From Adiantum capillus-veneris (lineage: Eukaryota > Streptophyta > Polypodiopsida > Polypodiales > Pteridaceae): a DNA stretch of 64,000 nucleotides. The stretch spans positions 52,863,209-52,927,208 of the forward strand of contig CM043971.1 in the NCBI GenBank assembly GCA_014529385.2, read 5' to 3'. Positions 32,707-43,510 of this stretch are shown one piece after another (within the stretch, counting starts at the first letter, position 1; each line of letters starts with the position of its first letter). The notes under the pieces were generated by a model that was given only the letters and a program-made list of their open reading frames with translations, did not search any database and had not been told where the DNA came from. The translations under genes were made by a program, and so were the position numbers.

Positions 32707-33384
32707 TATCACAAGATGGGCACCACGTGCCAATAGAAAAGAACAAACTGAAGAGACTTTGAGCACTTCAATAACAAGTGAACTGAGAGAGAGAGAGACG
32801 ACTTGCGACACGGAGTGGCGGAATTCCACCCCAGAGAGTATTGGCCCCACACTTTGGCGCCCCTTTCGGTATTTCTTTATATTGCATCAACACAATACAA
32901 GCCGGTACTCCAGACTCTGCACCTTCTTCAGGAAGCATGCTAGAGAATGAGCCCTTGGCACATATTTAAAGGCCCTTGGCCTATGAAAGCAGTTTACATG
33001 AAAAGCCTTCAAACTCAAAAGCTTATGGTCCAAAAGCAATGCCAAAAAGCTGTCAGTGTAAATCACGGAATCTCGTACAACAGCCATGTTAGTACTGTCA
33101 ACGCGTTTTGCGGAAATCTGACACGTTAGCACTGTTAGCGTGAAACGCGAAAATCGGTACAGTTTTGCCACGTCATCATGTCAACGCAATTTCCAGATGT
33201 GTGTGTGTGGGTCCTACTTTATTTTTAATCTTTTATGTCACTTGGGGCCCCATTAGACGGGGTCCCCATAAGTTGGTAGGACTTCTTCTTCTGTTACTTG
33301 TTCTTCTTAGGGTTTAGGCCCCTCGGCCGGCATTTGCAAGTTGGCTCCATTCTTCAAGGCTTTGACACGTCAGCAGTTTGTGAC
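32707..33384 (-). repeat. 5' LTR of element D
   Basis: Aligns with 22989-23663 along its length and carries the shared block at 32840-32877. The last base is lost into a (TC)11 array at 33385-33406, so the target duplication cannot be seen. Confidence 0.85.
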
Positions 33385-33406
33385 TCTCTCTCTCTCTCTC
33401 TCTCTC

Positions 33407-34372
33407 GTCAAGGTGGAACCATGCGTGTTGTACGGTACATGGAAGTACGTACTGTACGTCTGTATGTATGGGTAAATTTTTAATGTACGCAAAAATACGT
33501 GGCATTGGTAAATAAGGGTAGAAATCCCAGAAATAACTGTTAGTTTCAGAGATAAAGCTACAGAATTTGTCAATTGGATGTTTCACAACTTTGAATATGT
33601 TTAAACTCTATACACAACAGCTAGAGACTCATGAATCACATACTTGACGTGTGATATGCGCCAAAGAGCATTGAACTTTTACCTGTGTACCTTAAATAAT
33701 AAATAGGCTTAAAGACTCGCTTTTAAACTTCTATCATGACATCAAAAGATCAAGACAATTATGAGTTAACTTTTAAGACAACTTGACAGTCACAAGACAA
33801 TGAAAAATAGGGCATACAAGTAACAATAGCAAATACACAACAGACTAATGTGAAATGTCAAGTCTAGTATCTGAGAGTCTCAATTGACAATAGCTATGAG
33901 GCTATGAGCTGTCGACTACAAGTCACAAATCACAAATGTAAAATCAAGAGTCAAGGTAGCTCCTCATAGAGCATCAGCATACATAAATTAAAAATAACTA
34001 GTTGGCTGTTGCCAACTAAAATGTCTAGATGGTGACCTCAAAACTCATCATCAGAGGCAGAGGACGAGGAAGCTGAAGAAGGCATGTCCCCGTCTGTCAA
34101 GACATTGCCCTCCTCATGGGTTTTGTGGGATTCGTGGGCAAATTTGGGAGAAAATAGGGATCGCTTGGCCAATTTGCTACCTTCTGCGGCCAAAAAGGCC
34201 CCAAAAAAGAAGGAAAGGGGGGGGGGGGGGGGGGACGTATGGATGATTCCGTACGTACAGTATACGTTATGTACGATACGCACATACGGTACGGATCTGT
34301 ACGTACGTATTGGTCCAAACCTTGTCTCTCGTGCATGTTCCCTTGTTACTACACTTGCGTTGCACTTTGACA
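33407..34372 (+). repeat. Probable LTR of a decayed element E
   Basis: It ends in GACA immediately before a primer-site-like TGGTATCAAAGC. The left boundary is not defined and no second copy is in the window. Two TACG-rich patches (about 33427-33500 and 34237-34318) and an 18-base poly-G (34217-34234) lie inside. Confidence 0.4.
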
Positions 34373-34384
34373 TGGTATCAAAGC
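34373..34384 (+). other. Primer binding site of element E
   Basis: TGGTATCAAAGC, one change from the initiator-Met tRNA complement. Confidence 0.55.
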
Positions 34385-35094
34385 TTAGGCCTGATGACAC
34401 CTAGTGGATATGGAGCATGAGGAGGGGCTGCTTTTTTGTCGCCGACAGCTTCCTTGGACCAACGTTTTTGCTTCAAGAAGGGGCTGATTGGTGTGTGCTA
34501 CAATCTTATTGCGAAGAACCTTTGTTTACCTGTGTTTTTCAAAGGTAGTCGACTGAGGAGTCTTCAACGTGGAGTTGGACGAGATCTGGGCTACGTTTTG
34601 AAAACTTGAATGTGATTTGAGTGCATCAGTTCATGCCTAGTACGTTTGTAGATTTTAGCTAGCCGGTTGGAGACTTTGGTGCGGTAGAGGGGCTGATTAT
34701 GACCGATTTTAGCTGGGAAGTGGACCATCACTCCGGTTAGGTAGACCAAGTCAGTTCATCTCCCTCAAATGTACGTGATAGGAACGCAGACATGTTGGGA
34801 GTATAAACGATGCTCAAGAGATCTTGAACCACTTGGAGAGAGTTTATGATAGGATGACACTTAGAAAGAGAGCTCACATAGCGGTACTGTTATGGAACTG
34901 GGACCCTCAACAGTTGAAGTCCATGAAGGGTCACATTGAGAAGATGTAGGAGATGCAACATATTATTCTTCAAGCAGGGAAGTTGATCTCTTTGGTAGAT
35001 ATTGCTATAATCTTGATGGTGCGTTTGACTCCGGAGTACAATTCTTGCTATTCGCCCTTGATTACTTCGAGGACCACTAATTTGACATGGGAGG
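34385..35094 (+). pseudogene. Decayed gag-like sequence of element E
   Basis: Broken frames from about 34810 give RMTLRKRAHIAVLLWNWDP and ILMVRLTPEYNS, resembling the helices of copia Gag (UBN2 type). Stops and shifts prevent a full reading. Assignment is tentative. Confidence 0.35.
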
Positions 35095-35475
35095 TGTCAC
35101 ATATGTGATGATGTGGCATTTCAGCTGAAGAGGACTTGTTTTAAGCGCCCAAAAGGGGCCGTATCAAGTCGTACAAATTTGTAACCTCAAAATATGATGA
35201 TGTGGCACCTATACAGATATCTTGGAATTTGTGGCAGATTTTCGGGAAATCCTGGATTTTAAGAAAATTGCCCTAAAGGCGCCAGCTTTTCAGATTTGAT
35301 GCTTTTTGGCCTTGGATCTTAAAATATGAGCCTTGGGGGACCCTCTGTGGAAATCTACAATGTGCAGATTGCAGAGGAGGTGCTCCTTGGCTGTTGTAAC
35401 TTGTACTTTGTGAACCATCAATGAGAAAGAAATACCAAAGGGGCACCAGTTTTTGGGGCCAATTTATGTATCGAC
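35095..35475 (+). repeat. LTR fragment P
   Basis: It starts TGTCACATATGTGATGATG after a short purine run (ATGGGAGG), resembling the C and G LTR starts (TGTCACAAAGTGATGACG). It carries the shared LTR block at 35427-35462. The right end is not clear. Confidence 0.4.
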
Positions 35476-35850
35476 AACGGAAGGGATTGATGGTGAATGC
35501 TTTAGATGAGTGCTCAATGCCTGCTCAAAGTTCCTTTTACTTTCATGAGAGAGAGATCCTTTTACTTCATGTGAGAGATGTGCAATAGACAAGAGAGAGA
35601 AGCAGACGAACACCGGATGGGGTCCCAAACCCCCTCCTAAGACCCCCCCCTTTGTATTGCTAGAGAGGTATTTGCTTTAGATTGCACAAATGCTGATGCA
35701 ATGGTCCTAGATGCTTTTTTGATCTTGCGGTAGATGTTGGATCTGGGAGGCTAAGGACTGAAATCTGAAAATGCTAGGGTTGATCTGGCTTGGATCTACA
35801 TATTGATGACAAGGCTATGGGTGAAATCTGCAATCAATGATGAGGGATGG
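35476..35850. other. Left flank of the C2 insertion, non-coding
   Basis: About 375 bp without a gene. The part around 35540-35690 (with GATGGGGTCCCA) resembles 41560-41715, just before element G. It ends in GATGG, the C2 target duplication, and continues at 41184. Confidence 0.5.
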
Positions 35851-36411
35851 TGTCACAAAGTGATGACGTGGCTATGGACAACAAAAACCCTAATTTTTAC
35901 CAGAAACCCTAAAATTCTTGCAAACCCTAATTTTTGCAAAAATCCTAATTTTCGGAAATCGTGGAGGCGAATTTTTATATATTTTTATATTTTTTATAAA
36001 ATGAGCGATGCAAATCCTAGCTTTTTGTTACACAAGGATTTTGGATGAGAGAGTTGAATTGCTTTATTTTAACTCTCATTGAGAGAGAGAGAGAATTTGC
36101 CTTTGCTTTCAAGCTTTTGGGGCTCTGCTTTTGGGCATCCCTTGTAACCTTTAAATTAGTGGTGAGGGCCTCACTTCTCAGAGCATCTGGATGCAGAGTC
36201 TGAGAATGAAACCCGAGCCACTCTCTTGTACTTTGAACTGATTAATACAAAAAGAAATACCGAAAGGGGCGCCAGTCTTTGGGGCCAATATCTCTAGGCA
36301 CGGAACTTCGCCGGGCCAGTGCAAATCTATTGTGATCTGTGAATTGTTTTGAAGTGGTTATTTGGTGTTGTCGCGATTGATTCTTGACTTGGAGTGTCCA
36401 AGTCTGTTACA
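35851..36411 (+). repeat. 5' LTR of C2
   Basis: TGTCACAAAG to GTCTGTTACA. Three AAACCCTAA telo-boxes and one variant lie at 35885-35947 and the shared LTR block at 36252-36289, 122 bp from the LTR end. Confidence 0.9.
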
Positions 36412-36412
36412 G

Positions 36413-36424
36413 TGGTATCAGAGC
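36413..36424 (+). other. Primer binding site of C2 (initiator Met tRNA)
   Basis: TGGTATCAGAGC one base after the LTR. Confidence 0.9.
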
Positions 36425-36484
36425 ACGGCCGATTTCTCTTCTACGAGAAATTCGATCCCAATTTATTTTTTTTCCGTGGCACCT

Positions 36485-37523
36485 ATGGCTTCACGCAAGG
36501 ATCAGTCGACTCCCTCTGCATCCGGAGATGCGGGCTGGGATCACAACGAAGATTCCGGCTGAGAGTATGGCCCGCCTCGGCCTACTTAGGCGGAGAGACA
36601 AGAGATGGAGCGTCGTCAATTGATTGGTGATGCAACAAAGATGATGCTCAATTTTGCGAAGGACCCAAAATTTGCAAAAATATATGAGCGAGACTTCTTT
36701 TCAGGAAGTGCATGAGCAGTGGCAGAAAACCACTACACCACCCCCGAAATCGGCTCTCAAGAAACCTTCTGAACACAAGAAATATTCAGAGAAGGAATTA
36801 GAAGAGGTGGTTGATGCACGGATTGCTCAGCTTTTTGACGCGCAAAAGAAAGCTAAAAAGCACGGCAAAAAGCAGAAGAAAAGCACTAACTTCCCAGGTT
36901 ATTTGGGTCGTCAGTCGACATTTGACAAGGCAAAGAAACAGAAGAAGCGTGTTCGATTTGAAGGAGTACCCAATTCTTCTTCTTCTTCTTCTTCTTCTTC
37001 CGACAGTTCTTCTAGCTGTTCAAATTCGAGCAAAGAAGACAGAAAAGGTAAAAAGCGAAGCAAGAAACAAAGCTTCGAAAAGGGCAAGAAAAAGGCAAAG
37101 AAGGCTAAATCTCACCCAGAGACTGACAATTCTACTGAGGACTCGTCTATAGACAGCTCAGATTCCGATGACGGAAACTTTTATGCGAACAAGAAGAATT
37201 TTTACGAAGCCAACCAGTATGACTTTCTCGAAGATAAAAGCAAGAAAGTCCGAGAGTTTAAGGAAGGTGGCCACTCGATCAAGTTTGATACTTTTTCAGG
37301 ATACTTAGATGCTTCGAAGGCTTTGTCTTTTATAGAGCAGTTTGATATCGCTTTCGCGGGAGGACGCTATTCAGAGCACTCCAAGATTCGGAGAGTCGCC
37401 TCTTACTTAAAGGGGAATGCTCGTACTTGGTGGTCCACGCTTCTCTTAAACAAGATTGCGCCAGTTGAATGGCTGAAATTTAAGAAGCTTTTTATTTCTT
37501 CTTGGTTGACGCAAGAGTATGAA
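36485..37523 (+). pseudogene. gag of C2, C-terminus replaced by a deletion junction
   Basis: ATG 36485 opens a frame with early stops and a shift near 36660, then a 310-codon ORF (36654-37586) with a Lys/Ser-rich linker and capsid core (ALSFIEQFDIAFAGGRYSEH, TWWSTLLL, WLTQEYE). At about 37523 the capsid is cut and joined to sequence that in C1 lies just before reverse transcriptase. The rest of the capsid, the zinc knuckle and the protease are gone. Confidence 0.85.
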
Positions 37524-38295
37524 CCTGATAGCTGGAAGCACGTCATCGAACCGGCCACCTTACCGTGTGAGCCGAGTACAGACTGAAAAGATTATGAAAG
37601 ACCTCTTGGAAAAGGGTCTTGTCAAGCCTAGTACTTCACCGTATTGCTCTCCACTGTTGTTGGATTTGAAGAAGGACGGATCTTGGAGAATGTGCATCGA
37701 TTATAGAGCTCTCAACAAAATCATCATCAAGAACAGATTTCCGATTCCTAGGATCGACGAAATACTCGACAGGTTACACGGATCCTCGTGCTTTAGCAGG
37801 ATTGATCTGAAGAGTGGATATCATCAGATCCGAATCGCGACGGGAGACGTCTACAAGACAGCCTTTCGGACTACTTGTTGGGTTATTTGAGTTTTTGGTG
37901 ATGCCTTTTGGCTTAACCAATGCTCCTGCGACATTTAATCGGATGATGGACGGGATTTTTCGAGAGTACATGCTATTTCTTGGCACTTTCTTTGATGATA
38001 TCATTGTTTTCTCCAAGAATGAGGCAGAACACAGAGATCATATGCTTCAGAGATACACTTTTTGGGACACTTTGTCTCAGCAGCAGGAGTGCAAGTAGAT
38101 TCGGCCAAGATAGAGACTATACGTGATTGGCCCGATTTGAAGAATGTCCATGAAGTTGGAAGCTTCTTGGAACTGTGTTCATACTAGAGGCGGTTCATAC
38201 GAAAGTTTGCAGAGGTTGCTTCCCCTTTGCATATCTTGATACAGAAATGAGTCCCTTTCTCGTGGGGATCCACAGAGGCGACTGCCTTGTAGACA
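37524..38295 (+). pseudogene. Reverse transcriptase of C2
   Basis: Reads [51 protein letters not shown], then a shift near 37885 and [16 protein letters not shown] and [11 protein letters not shown] (Phe in place of Tyr in YxDD). About 50 bp are missing after HMLQ, and a TAG ends the frame at 38096-38098. Confidence 0.8.
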
Positions 38296-39505
38296 TTGAA
38301 CAAGAAATTGTCTACAGGACCAGATTTGACTTTGCCGGACTTGCAAAAGTCATTTGAAGTATTTTGTGATGCTTGTGGTCGTAGTCTGGGTGTGGTCTTG
38401 ATGCAAGAAGGCCATGTCATTGCTTACGAGAACCGATTGTTCTCTAGGTTGGAGATGACAGCACAGATTTATGAGAAAGAGCTTTTGGCAGTGATCCATG
38501 CTCTTACTCAGTGGCGACATTACCTACTCGGAGCGGATTTTACGGTCTTTACAGACCATCAGAGTTTGCGCTACTTCTTGTCACAGAAGCAGCTTTTGGA
38601 AAAGCAGATGCGGTGGGCGAACATCTTGTCACAGTTTCACTTCCAGATTGTCCATGTGCAAGGACAGAAGAATGTAGTGGCAAATGCTTTGTCTTGGAAG
38701 TCGTTGGTTCTGGCTATTTCCGCGATACATCATAGGAGCTTCGAGGATATGGTCGATCAATATGCCACAGATACAGATTTTGCAGATATTTTCACACGGA
38801 TACGGGATGGGGAGACAGTAGCTGGATACTCCCTTCGGGAAGGCTACTTAATGAGAAAGACTATGTTGTGCGTTACACAGCCGTTGAGGGAAAAGGTTAT
38901 GACTGAATACCACTGTCCACCTTTTACGAGTCACCGCGGCATTGCTATCACCATGAAGGGGGTAGAGAGATACTTCTTTTCGCCGAGACTCAAAAAGGAT
39001 GTGGAAGAGTTTGTGCGCATTTGCTTATTATGCCAGAAGGTCAATTTTGATGACAGGCATAAGGCACAGGGATTGTTAAAGCCTTTACCCATACCCACCC
39101 GCCCTAGGGAAAATATTGAAATGGATTTCATTTTTGATCTCCCGAGAACACAGAATGATCACGATGATTTTCCGATTACATGGCACGTCTGAGACGATTG
39201 TCTCCGACAGAGACCCCAGATTTATGAGTTTGTTTTGGAAGGCAACTTGGGAGAACATTGGCACGCGGTTGCAGTTCTCGTCATCGTTCCACTTGCAGAC
39301 TGACGGGCAATCTGAGATTGCCAATTCAGTGGTTTTAGATTTATTGAAGTCTTGTATCTCGGATCAAAAGACTCAATGGGAAAAGAACTTACCTTTGGTG
39401 GAATTTGCCTACAATAACACGATACACTCTTCGACGGGGAAGACGCCATTTGAGATTGTTGAAAGTGTTGCGAAGGTTCCATCCTTCCTGAGCTCGAAAG
39501 GTTAG
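38296..39505 (+). pseudogene. RNase H and integrase of C2
   Basis: One 299-codon frame (38296-39192) carries RNase H (FEVFCDACGRSLGVVLMQEG, TDHQSLRYF) and the integrase zinc module and MDFIFDLPRTQ. It then meets the same core deletion as C1. The second Asp segment IVSDRDPRF is in the 39116-39505 frame, with QTDGQSEIAN (catalytic Glu) following. Inactive as it stands. Confidence 0.85.
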
Positions 39506-39573
39506 ATACTTGAAGCGGATGAATATTCGCGAGATTTGGATATGGCTAGGCAGCGGATTGCCATCGTCGCGAC

Positions 39574-40029
39574 TTGAAACTGAAGGAGGATGATTGGGTG
39601 CTCTTACGTTTTGAGAAGGCACTCCTACGAAAGAAAAAGGGAAAGGAGAGGCTTTTTCCAAAGCTTAGTATGCGATACTACGGACCTTTCCAGATAACTG
39701 AAAAGATAAATGATGTCTCCTTTCAATTGAAACTGCCAGATACTTGGAGGATTCACAATGCATTCCATGTGAGTCTCTTGAAACCTTTTAAAGGTGATGT
39801 GCCTGATGATGGGGAGACTGATGAGCAACCCGAAGTGGAAGAAAATGAGGAGATCCTTGTTCGTGAACACATTTTGTCACATAAGGATACGAAGACTAAA
39901 GGTAAAGTCCGAAGGCGGTTCTTGGTTAAGTTCAAGAACTTTCCTGCATTTGATGCGAAGTGGATGGAGGAGGAGGACCTAGCAGATACTCCTCGGATTG
40001 TGAAACTTTACCTCGATGTTTTGGTTTAG
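39574..40029 (+). pseudogene. Integrase C-terminus / chromodomain-like tail of C2
   Basis: 151 codons: [33 protein letters not shown], then a tail with [18 protein letters not shown] ending at 40029. The 39505-39574 join has lost part of the preceding helix. The tail resembles a chromodomain of chromoviruses. Confidence 0.8.
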
Positions 40030-40625
40030 CATAGTCTACTCTAAACGGAACCCAGAAATTTAGCTTGGCTGAAGATCTGGTGCAGTGGGATGCACAAGAG
40101 GGGAGTTACTCCGCTCCTTTGTCAACAAATGCCTTGATTTTGATACTAAAGTCACTGATGTCTCTTTGAGCTTCAGGGATATTGAGAGCTGACAGTATTC
40201 TGCTGGATGACTTTATGAAATGGAATTCTTGATAATGATACTGATTTGTTCTTGACTTCTTTTGAGTGCAAGAACTGATAGACGAAATGACTGCAACATT
40301 TTGGTTTGATTGATCTCGAATAGACATGGTTGCAATAGGGGTTAGTCAATCGGACATCGATGAGATCCCGATTGGACCTAGATGTGATTGCTAGCTACAT
40401 TGCCGATAAATCATGGTCTAAGATCCGAATGAATGTTGAATGTCATGTGATGTCTAGTGATGTCCTGTGATGTCGTGTGATGTGACTGTCGATTTTGTAC
40501 ATGTGCTAGATGTGTGTTCCTAGTACGTAGGTACTAACAGTCAGTGTCCGCTAAGACGATTTATGGCTTTTGTCGGTTTTGTTGGAGTAATCGCGGTCGA
40601 TTACAATGCTTTCAAGAGGGGGGTA
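40030..40625 (+). other. 3' untranslated region, hairpin and polypurine tract of C2
   Basis: Non-coding. It has the GGAGTTACTCC block (about 40103), a perfect 7-bp hairpin GTAATCG / CGATTAC with loop CGGT (40587-40604), and the tract AAGAGGGGGGTA at 40614-40625. Confidence 0.8.
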
Positions 40626-41178
40626 TGTCACAAAGTGATGACGTGGCTACGGACAACAGAAACCCTAATTTCTGCTAGAAACCCTAAAATTCTTGCAAAC
40701 CCTAATTTTTGCCAGAAACCTTAATTTCCGGAAATGACGGAGGCATTTAAAAAAAATTAAAAAATGAGCGATGCAAATCCTAGCTTTTTTCTACGCAAGG
40801 ATTTTGGATGAGAGAAATAGTTGAATTGCTTTATTTTAACTCTCATTAAGAGAGAGAGAGAATTTGCTTTTGCTTTCAAGCTTTTGGGGCTCTGTTTTTG
40901 GGCATGCCTTGTAACCTTTAAATTAGTGGTGAGGGCCTCACTTCTTAGAGCATCTGGACGTAGAGTCTGGGAGTGAAACCCGAGCCACTCTCTTGTACTT
41001 TGAATTGATTAATACAAAAAGAAATACCGAAAGGGGTGCCAGTCTTTGGGGCCAATATCTTTAGGCACGGAACTCCGTCGGGCCATTTCAAATCTATTGT
41101 GATCGGTGAATTGTTTTGAAGTGGTTATTTGGTGCTGTCGCGATTGATTCTTGACTTGGAGTGTCCAAGTCTGTTACA
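40626..41178 (+). repeat. 3' LTR of C2
   Basis: Same ends as the 5' LTR. Telo-boxes at 40660-40705; shared LTR block at 41019-41056. Confidence 0.9.
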
Positions 41179-41183
41179 GATGG

Positions 41184-41731
41184 CTGAAAAATGAAAACAC
41201 TGGGCCGATCTGCTCTTGCGGGAAAGATATGCAAGTGTTAGTGGTGCTGGTGTAAAAACAATGAAGGGCTGAACTGAAGATGCAAAAACGTCAAGGTCTT
41301 GATGGTAGAAATGCGAGGGGATGCTTGTGTTGCTGGTATTTGTACGGTATCTCTGCTTAGAGAGGAGACCCCTAGGGTCTCCTACATAGCTAATAAAGCT
41401 CGAGTTGAGCAATGTTAGATTGAGCCCCTACGACTGTATAAATTGATGCTAATATGTTTGTCAGGTGCAGCGAAATTGAAATGGTGGAGATCTAGGTCTT
41501 ACACTTCCACAAATCCTTTTCTTTCTTTCCTTGCGTAAGTGATTCCTTTTTGCTTGAATGATGGTTCCTTTTACTTTTCCCTGAAGAGAGGGAATGAGAG
41601 AGAGTGGTAGAGATGTGTAGAGGAAGAGAGGAGAATAATGACACCCGATGGGGTCCCAACCAACCCTCTCAAGGGCCCCCACACGGTTGCCGAAGTGGTA
41701 TTTGCTTTTGATTGCATAATGGGATGTACAC
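41184..41731. other. Non-coding spacer between C2 and G
   Basis: It continues the sequence interrupted by C2. No ORF is convincing. Its right part resembles 35540-35690. The first 40 bases resemble 62191-62230. Confidence 0.4.
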
Positions 41732-42320
41732 TGTCACAAACTGATGACATGGCATGCCTAATTGATAAAGCGTTCCAACTTTTGGGCACCCTCTCGACGG
41801 GGCACCAAGGGATACCAACGAAAATAATAAGACCAAAGCGACCGGCTATACGGATATTTCTGCAAAACGCGCTGAATCTGTTGACGTGGCTATCCATACG
41901 ATTTTCCGCAAAACGCACTGCTGAGGTGACGTGGCAGGCAGTATGGATTTCAGCATTTTGCGTTGGTTGCTTTTGGAGAGGCCTAATGTTTTTGAGTTCA
42001 AGGCTTTTCATGTACTGCTTTTCACCAGGCCAAGGGCCTTTCAATTAGTCCTTTGGGTCTTCGCTGGCTCATTGTGTGTTGACGAGCTGGTGAGCAGAGA
42101 CGACCCAAGGGCACCTGTACTTTGTTCAATTATTAATACAAAAAGAAATACCGAAAGGGGCGCCAATCTTTGGGGCCAATCTCTCTGGGCATGGAACTAC
42201 GCAAGGTTGTGTCGGCTCAATTGAACTGTGACTTAAATTGTGAAGTGTTTAAACTTTAAAGTGAATCTCTCTCTCTCGTGTCGCAATAGATTCCAACTTG
42301 GAGTATCCAAGTTTGTTATA
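41732..42320 (+). repeat. 5' LTR of G
   Basis: TGTCACAAACTGATGACA to TTTGTTATA, the terminal CA altered to TA. Shared LTR block at 42143-42180. Confidence 0.8.
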
Positions 42321-42321
42321 G

Positions 42322-42333
42322 TGGTATCAGAGC
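42322..42333 (+). other. Primer binding site of G
   Basis: TGGTATCAGAGC one base after the LTR. Confidence 0.85.
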
Positions 42334-42386
42334 TCAATCGATTTCTCTTCTATCGGGAGATCCAATCCCTTTTCTCGGGACACACA

Positions 42387-42960
42387 TGGATTCAAGCAAG
42401 AATCAAACGACTCCTCTTGCCACCTCAGGAATGGGAGCCAGTGCAAAGAATTTGAGTGGATTAGCAGATCACGAGCACGGGCCACCTCAGCCTACGTAGT
42501 ATCAGCTTATGGAGATGCAACGTCAACAACAAGTTGATGAGTGCGCAAAGTAGATGCTCCAGTTTGCAAAGGATCCATAGTATGCCAAATTTTGGACCCG
42601 ACACCCGATTGACCAAGTGCACACACATTGGCAAAGTGCCATTGATTCACCCATAAAACTAGCCCTCAAGAAACCTCCTACCCCAAGGATGTTTATTGAA
42701 ACAATCAAATAAGCGCAACAAGGGGACTGACTAGCCTGGTTATTTGGGCCGTCAATCTTCTTTTGCAAGTGAACGAAAGCAGAAGAAGCATGTACGCTTT
42801 GAAGGACTACCCAGTTCTTCCTCTCCTGACAGTTTGGATAGCCCTTCCTCTTAGAACTTAGCAAATTTGCCCTACCCAGTTTCCCAACAAAGTCACTTAT
42901 TGATAATAAGTGAAAAATAGATAAAATAGGGAAAATGGGTTCTGTGCATTGTAAAATGCT
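42387..42960 (+). pseudogene. gag remnant of G
   Basis: The frame aligns with the C2 gag N-terminus (MDSSKNQTTP; MLQFAKDP; LALKKPP) but has many stops. The capsid core is absent. Confidence 0.6.
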
Positions 42961-43135
42961 CATGATGGGTACTGGCTGTCATGCTGTGTGCAACCAGAGG
43001 ATATGCAATTACTGCCTGGATATGCACGACAGGCTCACAAAGGTGCCAGAACACTTCCTAAGCTGACCTGAACCCTGGACCTGAAGTAGCTTGTCCACAT
43101 GCACACAGGGTTAGATATGCACGTGACAACCCCTC
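42960..43135. repeat. Dispersed repeat also found at 62740-62940
   Basis: Shares ordered blocks with 62740-62940: CAACCAGAGGATATGCA/CAATCAGAGGGTATGCA, TGCACG, GCTCACAA-GGTG, and GCTTGTTCACATGCACA-like text. It sits between the gag and chromodomain remnants of G, so it was probably inserted there. Confidence 0.45.
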
Positions 43136-43140
43136 CTTTT

Positions 43141-43510
43141 CAAAGTGAGTTACTGGTACCGAACTGTATGGCGTCAAGGCAGATCGCCAACAACGTAGAG
43201 AATCTTGGGAAGGACTCTTTGTCGGCCCACTCTGATGCGTGGTGAAAGATTTACAATGCGTTTCATGTGAGTCTTTTTGAAACCCTTCAAGGGGTGAGGT
43301 GCCAGTTGATGAGGAGCTTGATGAGCAACCCGAAGTGGAAGAGATCGAAGAGATACCCGTTCGAGAACAGATTCTGGCACATAAAGAAAGAAAAGTGAAA
43401 GGTAAAGTGATTCGACAGTTCTTAGTGAACATTGGATGCGAAGTGGATGGAGGAGGAGGACATAGCAGATACTCCTCAGATTTTGGAACTTTATCTTGAG
43501 GCTTTTGGGT
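43141..43510 (+). pseudogene. Chromodomain-like tail remnant of G
   Basis: Reads [10 protein letters not shown]-like text, [18 protein letters not shown] and EQILAHKERKVKGKV, matching the region between integrase and chromodomain in C1 and J, then a truncated chromodomain-like segment. Confidence 0.65.

Larger units (their letters stand above)
22989..33384 (-). mobile_element. Element D: Ty3-type, gag-protease only, split by element C1
   Basis: LTRs at 22989-23663 and 32707-33384 share nearly all their sequence. On the minus strand: 5' LTR, decayed iMet primer site, gag (split by C1 at 25849-32360), zinc knuckle, protease, then about 0.7 kb non-coding, hairpin, polypurine tract and 3' LTR. 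With C1 removed the interior is only about 2.5 kb and has no reverse transcriptase or integrase. No target duplication is visible because the right end runs into a (TC)n array. Confidence 0.8.
35851..41178 (+). mobile_element. Element C2: Ty3 chromovirus, internally deleted sister of C1
   Basis: LTRs 35851-36411 (561 bp) and 40626-41178 (553 bp) are flanked by the exact duplication GATGG (35846-35850, 41179-41183). It has an initiator-Met primer site, gag, reverse transcriptase, RNase H, integrase and chromodomain-like tail. Relative to C1 it lost about 1.1 kb that fused gag to reverse transcriptase. It shares with C1 the integrase-core deletion. Confidence 0.9.

Noticed and set aside
22984-33389. 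Target duplication of element D
   Set aside because: Left flank TTGTG has no counterpart; the right end is replaced by a (TC)n array, so none can be claimed.
33314-34404. ORFs of 60-120 codons on both strands of the E LTR
   Set aside because: They overlap each other and cross the (TC)n and poly-G tracts.
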